Program-made: the position numbers and the translations under genes
Part shown: in pieces, positions 1 to 6,325 of the stretch
How positions within the stretch are numbered: the stretch's first letter is position 1
How the letters are laid out: each line of letters begins with the position of its first letter
Notes under the pieces: model-generated
The model's database searches: none
What the model saw: the letters and a program-made list of their open reading frames with translations, nothing else
Told to the model about the DNA's origin: nothing
Origin: Pseudomonadales bacterium
Lineage (GTDB): Bacteria; Pseudomonadota; Gammaproteobacteria; Pseudomonadales; Azotimanducaceae
Direction of reading: 5' to 3'
NCBI GenBank assembly: GCA_007128525.1
Contig: SKXG01000212.1
Coordinates: 1-6,698 of the forward strand
Length of the DNA: 6,698 bases

Positions 1-1
1 C

Positions 2-673
2 AGCATATTGCTGCCGGTCAGCACGTCCGATGACGTTTCCCGCGTGCCGGAGAGCGGTGGTCTCGTGCGCGACACCGGAAACGGTCAGGTGCAGCAGGAT
101 CCTGATGCTACGGTGGGCACGCAGACTCAGCCAACGCTGTACCAGACAGCTGTTAATGGCACGGCCAATGTCAGTGAACTGGCGGCAGTGGCTGCGGGCA
201 ATGGTCTGCAATCGGGTGTGCCGCAACCGCGCACTGGCAGTGTGGAGGCAGTGGCTGAAGTTGCCACGCCAATGTCCGTTTCACTGACCCCGCAGGCCTC
301 AGGTCAGGCCTCAGCGACGGCAGCGGATGGCTCAGTTGGATTGAGCGGTGGCTTCACCACGGTGCGCACCTTCGACACCCTGGATGTGTCGGCGGCAGAT
401 GGGGCATTCAGCTTCCAGTTGCCCGCAGATACCTTCCAGCACAGCGATGACAACGTGGCGCTGAACATCTCGGCCGAACTGGCCGATGGCAGTCCGCTGC
501 CGGAGTGGCTGCGCTTCGATCCGTCACAACTGCGGTTCGAAGGCAGTGCCCCGCAGGGTCAGCAAGACCTGGAGATCGTTGTCATCGCGCGCGACAGTGC
601 CGGTGATGAGGCCTTCACGCGGTTGTCGCTGAGCTTCAGCAGTGAAGGCGCCAGCGTGGAGTCGGTGGACTGA
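2..673 (+). CDS. C-terminal part of a cadherin-like/Ig-like repeat surface protein (5' end outside window)
   Basis: The reading frame is open from the first bases of the window to a TGA at 671-673, so this is the last 223 or so residues of a longer protein. A TTG at 8 could formally be a start, but no ribosome binding site is visible and the frame continues upstream. The first 120 or so residues are low-complexity and rich in Ala, Ser, Thr, Val, Gly and Gln, which looks like a linker. The last 90 (about nt 398-640) match a dystroglycan-type cadherin-like (CADG/He_PIG) domain: FSFQLPADTF, then LADGSPLPEWLRFDP, then a strand ending VIARDSAGDEAF. Such domains close many large secreted adhesins or RTX-like proteins of gammaproteobacteria and often bind calcium. 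Extracellular location is inferred from the family; no secretion signal is visible in this part. The gene is followed by a strong terminator, so it ends its transcription unit. The domain call is fairly secure, the biological role is not. Confidence 0.75.
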   Translation, partial: SILLPVSTSDDVSRVPESGGLVRDTGNGQVQQDPDATVGTQTQPTLYQTAVNGTANVSELAAVAAGNGLQSGVPQPRTGSVEAVAEVATPMSVSLTPQASGQASATAADGSVGLSGGFTTVRTFDTLDVSAADGAFSFQLPADTFQHSDDNVALNISAELADGSPLPEWLRFDPSQLRFEGSAPQGQQDLEIVVIARDSAGDEAFTRLSLSFSSEGASVESVD

Positions 674-706
674 GCGCTGTCCACAACTGAGTCTGGGCTT
701 AAATAG

Positions 707-740
707 CGGCCGCATCCTGACAGGGTGCGGCCGTTTTTTT
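707..740 (+). terminator. Intrinsic (Rho-independent) terminator of the surface-protein gene
   Basis: An 11-bp stem (CGGCCGCATCC at 707-717 with GGGTGCGGCCG at 723-733, one G-U wobble) encloses a five-base loop TGACA. It is followed directly by seven T residues (734-740). It lies 33 bases after the stop codon at 671-673. The strong GC stem and uninterrupted U-tract make this a textbook intrinsic terminator. It separates the surface-protein gene from the downstream synthetase/acetyltransferase gene, which must therefore have its own promoter. The opposite-strand version would lack a good U-tract (only a short AAATA on that side), so it should act on the + strand only. Confidence 0.93.
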
Positions 741-753
741 ATGCTGGGGTCTC

Positions 754-784
754 TGTATGCTTAAAGGCCATACAACGCATACAA
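754..784 (+). promoter_or_regulatory. Possible operator: inverted and direct repeats upstream of the synthetase/acetyltransferase gene
   Basis: TGTATGC (754-760) and GCATACA (777-783) form a perfect 7-bp dyad with a 16-base spacer. CATACAA also occurs twice as a direct repeat (769-775 and 778-784), nine bases apart. The block lies in the only space available for a promoter, between the terminator (ending 740) and the ribosome binding site (from 828). I could not find a convincing -35/-10 pair here; TATGCT at 740-745 and 756-761 is only a weak -10-like match. The repeat may be a regulator site or chance, and no specific regulator is suggested. Confidence 0.3.
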
Positions 785-827
785 GTCACCAGTCAGCGGC
801 GCTCTGGTCGGCCAGGGACGCTTACCA

Positions 828-834
828 AAGGAGG
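828..834 (+). promoter_or_regulatory. Strong Shine-Dalgarno site fixing the start at 843
   Basis: AAGGAGG lies 8 bases before the ATG at 843, a near-perfect match to the 16S rRNA 3' end at ideal spacing. This fixes the start of the synthetase/acetyltransferase gene and suggests efficient translation. Confidence 0.9.
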
Positions 835-842
835 CAGCCTAG

Positions 843-3590
843 ATGTCGTCCTATCACCTCGAGCGGCTGTTTGCGCCACGTAGCGTGGCTCTGGTGGGCG
901 CCAGTCCGAAGTCCGGCTCGGTCGGTCGGGCTATCCTTGAAAATCTCTACAGTGCCGGCTTTCAAGGCCTCATCTGGGCGGTCAACCCAAAGTATGCAGA
1001 CATCGACGGTGTACAGACGCACGCGTCACTTGCGGCGCTGCCGGAAGCGCCGGATCTGGTGATACTGGTCACCCCGCCTGCAACCATTCCCGCGCTGATC
1101 GATGAGGCGGCGGCCTGCGGCGCGGCGGCAGCTATCGTGATTTCCGCCGGTCTGGGTCATGGGCCCGGTTCCATTGCCGACGATGTCCGCCAACGCGCGC
1201 ACCGTCTTGGGTTGCGCCTGATCGGGCCGAACTGTCTGGGTGTGATTTCGCCGGCGGCGCGGTTGAACGCAAGCTTTTCGGCCCATATGCCTGCCGCCGG
1301 CTACCTGGCTTTGATCTCACAGTCCGGCGCCATTGTGGCTGGGCTGGTTGAATGGGCGGTCAGTCAGGGCATCGGTTTCAGCGGCATTACCTCGATGGGT
1401 GATCAGTTGGATGTCGATTTCGGAGATCTGCTTGATTACCACGCCATGGATCGCTCAACCCGCGCGATTCTGTTGTATATGGAGTCGGTTAAAGACCCAC
1501 GCAAATTTATTTCAGCCGCGCGGGCCGCAGCGCGTGCCAAACCTGTTGTTGTGGTGAAGGCCGGCAGGCATGCCGAGGGTGCCGCTGCAGCCCGCACACA
1601 CACCGGCGCGCTGGCCGGCGCTGATGATGTATTCGATGCGGTGTTCCGGCGCACCGGTTTGTTGCGCGTTCACTCACTCGATGAGCTGATTGCTGCTGCG
1701 CAGACGCTGGCGAGGGTACCGTCAATGCCCGGTGACCGACTCGCCATCATGACCAACGGTGGTGGCCTGGGCGTGTTGGGCATTGACCGTCTGTTGGACC
1801 TCGGTGGCACACCGGCCGAACTCAGTAAAGAAACGCTGGCAGCACTTGACGCCTGTCTGCCGCCTAACTGGTCACGTGCCAATCCCATTGACATCATCGG
1901 CGATGCAGATCCGGACCGCTATGAAAAGGCGCTGGAGGTATTGCTGGCGGCATCCGAAATTGATGCCGTACTGTTGCTGAACATCTCAACGCGATTGGCG
2001 CGCTCGATCGATTCAGCGCACCGAGTGGCGGAGGTCGTGACACGTCACCGTCGGAAGCACTACCCGGGTAAACCGGTGTTGCCCGCATGGGTCGGTGATG
2101 ATCCTGCGGCAGTGGATGCCTTTGTTCAGGCTGGCATGCCGCACTATCACACTGAAGCCGATGCGATCAGCGGGTTTATGCATCTGACCGGACATGCAGC
2201 GGCCCAGAAACGCTTGATGCAGACACCGCCGGCCATGCCGGCAGATTTCCAACCGGATCACAATGGCGCGCTGGCAGCGCTGCAGTCGGCAGCGGCGGAA
2301 GCGCGCAGCTGGTTGAATCCTCTGGAGGCAGCGGCGCTGCTGACTGCCTACGGCATTCCGGTACTGCCGGTGTCAGTTGCTGAGAATGCGGATCAAGCCG
2401 TTGCGTTTGCGAAACCCTGGTTGATTGAGGGCGGGGCGGTCGCGCTGAAGATTCATTCCAGCGACATTCAGCACAAGTCTGACGTCGGTGGCGTCATGCT
2501 GAATCTCGGCACCGCAGAGGATGTCCGGCAGGCGGCTGTTGCAATTCTCGAGCGTGCCGCTTCCCAGCGTCCTTCCGCCCGAATTCAGGGCGTTCTGGTG
2601 CAGCCTATGTTCCAGCGAAGTACGCCAGCGGTGCGGCAGGATGGCGGTCAGGTCCAACCCTCTGCGCCCAGGGAGCTGATCGCGGGTATAGCGAACGATG
2701 CCTGCTTCGGACCCGTCATCCTGTTCGGGCAGGGCGGCACCGCCGTGGAAGTGATTCGTGACAAAGCGCTGGCACTGCCGCCGCTGGACCTGCAGTTGGC
2801 GGAAGATTTGATTGCTCAGACACGGATCAGCCGGTTACTCGATGCCTATCGCAACGTTCCGGCCGCAGACCGTGGAGCGGTAGCCCGCACGCTGGTACGG
2901 CTGGCCCAGATGGCCGTCGAGTTGCCAGTGGTATGTGAGCTGGACATCAACCCGCTGTTGGCCGATGAACAGGGTGTGGTGGCCATTGATGCCAGGGTTC
3001 AGCTTGATCTCGGGGAAGCGCCGCAGGTTGTCCATGATCATCCGCGCCTGGCGATCCGGCCATACCCGGCACATTGGGTGAAGCAACTGCAGTTGCGGGA
3101 TGGTCAGAAGATTCTGGCCCGTCCGGTTCGGCCTGAGGATGAACATCTGTACGACGACTTCTTCACGGCGGTAACGGCTGAAGACATGCGATTGAGATTT
3201 TTCTCGTCAGCTCGGCAGTTCAGCCACAGCTTTATTGCTCGGCTGACGCAGCTCGACTACGCCCGCAGTATGGCTTTCGTGGCGCTGCGGCAAATGCAGG
3301 GTGACCTGGCTGGTGTCGCGCGCATGCATGCTGATGCCGATTACCGGCGTGCGGAAGTGGCAGTGCTGGTCCGCTCTGATCTTAAGGGGCAGGGTCTCGG
3401 TCTGGCGCTGATGCGCATGATGCTCGACTACCTCCGCGAGGAAGGTATCGAGGATGTCTATGGTCAAGTGCTCACGGATAACCGATTGATGCTGGATATG
3501 TGTCGGGATCTGGGCTTCGAACTGCGCAGGGACCCGGATCAGCGCGGCATTATGGATGTGACCTTGCGCCTTCAGTCCGCAGCTCCCTGA
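843..3590 (+). CDS. pat: Fused ADP-forming acyl-CoA synthetase / GNAT N-acetyltransferase (Pat/PatZ-type protein lysine acetyltransferase)
   Basis: A 915-residue cytoplasmic protein, slightly longer than enterobacterial PatZ (about 886). Domains in order: CoA-binding Rossmann fold (residues 8-135, VALVGAS at 16-22, IGPNCLGV at 127-134); succinyl-CoA-ligase-like region (about 150-460, ISQSGA at 158-163, MTNGGGLG at 303-310); ATP-grasp beta part (about 485-720, HKSDVGGVML at 544-553); GNAT acetyltransferase (about 755-910, VLVRSDLKGQGLG at 841-853 as the acetyl-CoA loop). Glu838 sits where, by my recalled alignment, enteric Pat has its catalytic Glu809. In enterics this architecture acetylates lysines, notably of acetyl-CoA synthetase, using acetyl-CoA. 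Unlike the enteric enzymes, the alpha part keeps THTGALAG with His253, the position of the phosphorylated histidine of true ADP-forming acyl-CoA synthetases, so synthetase activity is possible. A polar insert at about 591-608 interrupts the ATP-grasp domain. The start is set by AAGGAGG 8 bases upstream. The gene lies alone between a terminator and convergent ppsA. Family assignment is secure; which activity dominates is uncertain. Confidence 0.93.
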   Translation: MSSYHLERLFAPRSVALVGASPKSGSVGRAILENLYSAGFQGLIWAVNPKYADIDGVQTHASLAALPEAPDLVILVTPPATIPALIDEAAACGAAAAIVISAGLGHGPGSIADDVRQRAHRLGLRLIGPNCLGVISPAARLNASFSAHMPAAGYLALISQSGAIVAGLVEWAVSQGIGFSGITSMGDQLDVDFGDLLDYHAMDRSTRAILLYMESVKDPRKFISAARAAARAKPVVVVKAGRHAEGAAAARTHTGALAGADDVFDAVFRRTGLLRVHSLDELIAAAQTLARVPSMPGDRLAIMTNGGGLGVLGIDRLLDLGGTPAELSKETLAALDACLPPNWSRANPIDIIGDADPDRYEKALEVLLAASEIDAVLLLNISTRLARSIDSAHRVAEVVTRHRRKHYPGKPVLPAWVGDDPAAVDAFVQAGMPHYHTEADAISGFMHLTGHAAAQKRLMQTPPAMPADFQPDHNGALAALQSAAAEARSWLNPLEAAALLTAYGIPVLPVSVAENADQAVAFAKPWLIEGGAVALKIHSSDIQHKSDVGGVMLNLGTAEDVRQAAVAILERAASQRPSARIQGVLVQPMFQRSTPAVRQDGGQVQPSAPRELIAGIANDACFGPVILFGQGGTAVEVIRDKALALPPLDLQLAEDLIAQTRISRLLDAYRNVPAADRGAVARTLVRLAQMAVELPVVCELDINPLLADEQGVVAIDARVQLDLGEAPQVVHDHPRLAIRPYPAHWVKQLQLRDGQKILARPVRPEDEHLYDDFFTAVTAEDMRLRFFSSARQFSHSFIARLTQLDYARSMAFVALRQMQGDLAGVARMHADADYRRAEVAVLVRSDLKGQGLGLALMRMMLDYLREEGIEDVYGQVLTDNRLMLDMCRDLGFELRRDPDQRGIMDVTLRLQSAAP

Positions 3591-5998
3591 CGGGCAGATT
3601 CGGCGGCAGCCACATGCTGCTTCACCGCAACAAAGCTGTCTGGTGTGACCGAGATGCTGTCGATGCCGCAGTCCACCAGATAGCCGGCAAACGCCGGATG
3701 ATCGCTGGGGGCCTGCCCGCAAAGCCCGACCCGGACGCCGGCCTCATGAGCCGATTTGATAACGGTGCTGATCATCCACTTCACGGCATCGTCCTGTTCA
3801 TCGAACAGCTCAGCCAGTGTGGCTGAGTCACGATCCACCCCCAGCGTGAGCTGGGTCAGATCGTTGCTGCCGATGGAGAAGCCGTCGAAGCGCTTGGCAA
3901 AGTCAGACGCCAGCACCACATTGGACGGAACCTCACACATGACATAGACCTCAAGGCCTTCCTGGCCGCGCACCAGGCCCTCTTCCGCCATGACGGCCAG
4001 CACGCGATCTGCTTCCTTGACCGAACGGCAGAACGGAATCATGACCTTGACGTTGTCCAGTCCCATCTGTTCGCGCAGCTGGCGGATGCCGCGGCACTCC
4101 AGCGCGAAACCGTCCCGATAGGCATCCGAGTAATAGCGCGATGCACCGCGGAAACCCAGCATGGGGTTTTCTTCCTGCGGCTCGAACGCGGCGCCGCCGA
4201 TCAGGTTCGCGTATTCGTTGGTTTTGAAGTCACTCATCCGAACGATAACCGGGTGCGGATATGCCACGGCTGCAATGCGGGCAAGACCCTGCGCGAGGCG
4301 GTCGACAAAATAGGTCACGGGATCGGCATAGCCCTTCGTCAGGCGACGGATCAGGCGCTGACTCTTGCGATCGACCTGTTCCGGATGCAACAGGGCCATC
4401 GGATGGATGCGGATGTGATTGCTGATCACAAACTCCATGCGCGCCAGGCCAACGCCGTCAGCGGGCAGCCGCCACCAGTTCAGCGCGGCCGCCGGACTGG
4501 CCAGGTTCAGCATGACTTTGGTGTCGGTGGACGGAATCTCGCTGAGGTCGATGTCCTGGACCGTGATGGTGGCTTCGCCATCGTAAACAAAACCCTGATC
4601 GCCCTCTGCGCAGGACACGGTCACCACTTGTCCGCCCTTGAGCGTCTCGGTGGCTTTTCCGGTGCCGACGACGGCTGGCAGACCAAGCTCACGGCTGACA
4701 ATGGCGGCATGCGAGGTGCGCCCGCCATGGTCGGTCACAATGGCGGCGGCCCGCTTCATGACCGGGACCCAGTCGGGGTCCGTACTGGTGGTAACCAGAA
4801 CAGCGCCGTCGACGAAGCGTTCAATGTCGGCGGCCTTGCGAATCACACAAACCGGGCCACTGACGGCGGCCGCGCCGATGGCCAGGCCGCGTAGCAGGCG
4901 CGGGCCGCGGTTACCGAGCTGCCAGGTGCGCAGCCGGCCGCGGTCGCGGCCGGACTCGATGGTTTCGGGTCGGGCCTGGACAATGTAGAGCGGTCCTTCC
5001 CGGCCATCGCGCGCCCACTCGATGTCCATCGGCATGCCGTAGTGCTGTTCAATCACCTGCCCCCAGCGCGCCAGCTGCAGGGCTTCGTCATCACTGAGCA
5101 CGTATCTGGCGCGTTCCGCCGCTGTGGTCGGACGGTTCTGGGTGGGTGGTTCGCGGTTGGTCAGCAGGTCTTTACGGCTAAGCCGGCGGTACACCATCTT
5201 TTGTGCTTTGCTGCCCAGCTGGCGATCGATGATGGGGATGCGGGCCCGGTCCTGGAGCAACGGCTTGAACACCAGATGCTCGTCCGGGTTCACCGTGCCC
5301 TGCACCACGTTTTCACCCAGGCCCCAGGCGGCGGTGATGCGCATGACCTTGTCGAATCCGGTCTCGGTGTCGATGGTGAACATGACGCCGGCGCCACCCT
5401 GGTCGGCGCGCACCATCTGCTGCACACCCACCGACAAGGCCACTTTCATGTGGGCGAAGCCGCGTGACTCGCGATAGCTGATCGCACGATCAGTGAACAA
5501 AGACGCCAGGCAGTGCTGGCAGGCCGCAAGCAACGCGTCCACGCCGCGGATGTTCAAGAAAGAGTCGTGCTGGCCGGCGAAGCTGGCATCGGGCAGATCT
5601 TCGGCGGTGGCGCTGGAGCGCACGGCGACGGCCAGTTGCCGTTTTCCGGCGCGGCGCGACAATGCCCGATAGGCGTCGGCGACCGCTGCTGTCAGGTCAT
5701 CGGGCCAGCTCGCGTCGAGCACCAGCTGACGCAAGCGGGCGCCTACCTTGGCCAGATTGCGCATGTCGGGCTGCAGGTCATCCAGCGCACCTTGCAGTTG
5801 CGCGTGCAGGTCGTTGCTGTGGATAAAGTGCCAGTAGGCAGTGGCGGTCAGCGCGAAGCCATCAGGAACCCGCAGATCCTCTTTGCCGGCCAGCGTGCGG
5901 ATCAACTCGCCGAGCGAAGCGTTCTTGCCGCCGACCTCGGCCAGGCGTTCGCTGCCAAGCTCGTCGAACGGCAGGATCAGGGTGTCAGCGGTCGTCAC
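3572..5998 (-). CDS. ppsA: Phosphoenolpyruvate synthase (pyruvate, water dikinase)
   Basis: This cytoplasmic gluconeogenic enzyme converts pyruvate, ATP and water to phosphoenolpyruvate, AMP and phosphate. The 808-residue product is close to E. coli PpsA (792) and collinear with it. The N-terminal ATP-binding domain spans about residues 10-346 (GGKNASLGEL 23-32, VRSSATAEDLPDASFAGQ 126-143, MDIEWARDG 324-332, IVQARPET 339-346). The swivelling phosphohistidine domain spans about 370-475, with GGRTSHAAIVSRELG and catalytic His430. The C-terminal pyruvate/PEP barrel spans about 490-795 (ENPMLGFRG 610-618, MCEVPSN 687-693, SIGSNDLTQL 708-717, GLCGQAPSD 758-766 with the conserved Cys760). Thr428 matches the threonine phosphorylated by the PpsR regulatory kinase in enterics, but no ppsR gene is in the window. 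Residue 429 is Ser where E. coli has Cys. The start is GTG (5996-5998), chosen because AGGGAG stands 8 bases upstream and the N-terminus aligns with the family. The 3' end overlaps the convergent acetyltransferase gene by 19 bp. Confidence 0.98.
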   Translation of the reverse strand: MTTADTLILPFDELGSERLAEVGGKNASLGELIRTLAGKEDLRVPDGFALTATAYWHFIHSNDLHAQLQGALDDLQPDMRNLAKVGARLRQLVLDASWPDDLTAAVADAYRALSRRAGKRQLAVAVRSSATAEDLPDASFAGQHDSFLNIRGVDALLAACQHCLASLFTDRAISYRESRGFAHMKVALSVGVQQMVRADQGGAGVMFTIDTETGFDKVMRITAAWGLGENVVQGTVNPDEHLVFKPLLQDRARIPIIDRQLGSKAQKMVYRRLSRKDLLTNREPPTQNRPTTAAERARYVLSDDEALQLARWGQVIEQHYGMPMDIEWARDGREGPLYIVQARPETIESGRDRGRLRTWQLGNRGPRLLRGLAIGAAAVSGPVCVIRKAADIERFVDGAVLVTTSTDPDWVPVMKRAAAIVTDHGGRTSHAAIVSRELGLPAVVGTGKATETLKGGQVVTVSCAEGDQGFVYDGEATITVQDIDLSEIPSTDTKVMLNLASPAAALNWWRLPADGVGLARMEFVISNHIRIHPMALLHPEQVDRKSQRLIRRLTKGYADPVTYFVDRLAQGLARIAAVAYPHPVIVRMSDFKTNEYANLIGGAAFEPQEENPMLGFRGASRYYSDAYRDGFALECRGIRQLREQMGLDNVKVMIPFCRSVKEADRVLAVMAEEGLVRGQEGLEVYVMCEVPSNVVLASDFAKRFDGFSIGSNDLTQLTLGVDRDSATLAELFDEQDDAVKWMISTVIKSAHEAGVRVGLCGQAPSDHPAFAGYLVDCGIDSISVTPDSFVAVKQHVAAAESARQGAAD

Positions 5999-6006
5999 AG
6001 CATCGG

Positions 6007-6012
6007 CTCCCT
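6007..6012 (-). promoter_or_regulatory. Ribosome binding site deciding the GTG start of ppsA
   Basis: On the minus strand AGGGAG is followed by an 8-base spacer and then GTG at 5998-5996. An ATG at 6003-6001 lies between them but is in another frame and only three bases from the site, so GTG is the start for ppsA. Confidence 0.8.
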
Positions 6013-6120
6013 GGCGATATCGGGTTACCTTGAGTCTATCGCAGCTCTGGCAACATACGTATTAGTCCCAGGCTGCATGGTCCCAGGGTGCGGTGGCTCT
6101 GAGAAGGTGCGGCGGTGCTG

Positions 6121-6135
6121 AGAACTCGGAGTTCT
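6121..6135. repeat. Perfect 7-bp inverted repeat 20 bases beyond the tRNA-Leu 3' end
   Basis: AGAACTC-G-GAGTTCT reads the same on both strands around a single central base. As RNA it could form only a short hairpin (5 bp with a 5-base loop), and no T-run follows on the minus strand, so it is a poor intrinsic terminator for the tRNA. The near-perfect symmetry fits a dimeric repressor site upstream of ppsA or an RNA-processing or protective hairpin after the tRNA. Function unknown. Confidence 0.5.
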
Positions 6136-6155
6136 ATAAAGGTGTGTTGAGAAGT

Positions 6156-6242
6156 TGGTGCCTGGGGTCGGAATCGAACCGACACTCTGTTACCAGAACC
6201 AGATTTTGAGTCTGGCGCGTCTACCAGTTTCGCCACCCAGGC
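6156..6242 (-). tRNA. tRNA-Leu (anticodon CAA), CCA encoded
   Basis: The minus strand folds as a complete 87-base class II tRNA. The acceptor stem is GCCTGGG (6242-6236) with CCCAGGC, then discriminator A and an encoded CCA (6158-6156). The D-arm contains GGCGAAACTGGTAGACGC. The anticodon stem is CCAGA/TCTGG with loop CTCAAAA and anticodon CAA (6208-6206), reading the leucine codon UUG. The long variable arm has stem TCTG/CAGA with loop GTAA, and the T-arm is GTCGG-TTCGATT-CCGAC. The long variable arm and A73 are typical of tRNA-Leu. It has its own stable-RNA-type promoter and sits between ppsA, which it precedes on the same strand, and divergent queA. No nearby integrase or duplicated 3' end suggests use as an integration site within this window. 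Confidence 0.97.
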
Positions 6243-6256
6243 CAGGGGCTGGAAAG

Positions 6257-6292
6257 GCGCCGAAGGTTAGCCCAAGGTCCGGGGGCGGTCAA
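6257..6292 (-). promoter_or_regulatory. Sigma70 promoter of tRNA-Leu with GC-rich (stringent-type) discriminator
   Basis: On the minus strand TTGACC (6292-6287) and TAACCT (6269-6264) are separated by exactly 17 bases. The -10 is followed by TCGGCGCC, matching the GC-rich discriminator typical of stable-RNA promoters repressed by ppGpp. Transcription would start near 6257-6256, leaving a leader of about 14 bases before the tRNA. Box quality, spacing and placement agree; stringent control is inferred from the discriminator. Confidence 0.72.
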
Positions 6293-6325
6293 TCCAGGGG
6301 CGCGCAATCGGCAAGGGTCGCGGCG

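Larger units (their letters stand above)
5999..6155 (-). other. ppsA leader between tRNA-Leu and ppsA; no clear promoter or terminator
   Basis: This 157-base spacer holds the ppsA ribosome binding site, an 8-bp direct repeat (GTCCCAGG on the + strand at 6065-6072 and 6080-6087, 15 bases apart) and an inverted repeat at 6121-6135. On the ppsA strand TAGACT occurs at 6033-6038, resembling a -10 box, but no -35 hexamer sits at 16-18 bases from it. There is no run of four or more T on that strand, so no intrinsic terminator for the tRNA transcript is seen. I find no small gene here. Confidence 0.5.

Noticed and set aside
3606..3620. Hairpin GCAGC-CACAT-GCTGC as a terminator for the acetyltransferase gene
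   Set aside because: The stem is only 5 bp, there is no following T-run, and it lies within ppsA coding sequence.
3207..3722. Minus strand frame of 171 codons across the convergent gene ends
   Set aside because: Overlaps the conserved GNAT domain and the ppsA C-terminus, both well supported; no family match is recognisable.
4253..4894. Long + strand frame of 213 codons inside ppsA
   Set aside because: Antisense shadow of a clear PpsA; composition is unlike a folded family and it has no recognisable motif or ribosome binding site.
6033..6038. TAGACT as the -10 box of a ppsA promoter
   Set aside because: No acceptable -35 hexamer at 16-18 bases and no TG extension; kept only as a note in the leader entry.
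5513..6121. + strand frame of 202 codons over the ppsA 5' end
   Set aside because: Mirrors PpsA codon structure in a GC-rich gene and runs into the leader without any family signature.
6156..6242. tRNA-Leu as a mobile-element attachment site
   Set aside because: No integrase gene and no second copy of the tRNA 3' end in the window; the flanks are ordinary housekeeping genes.
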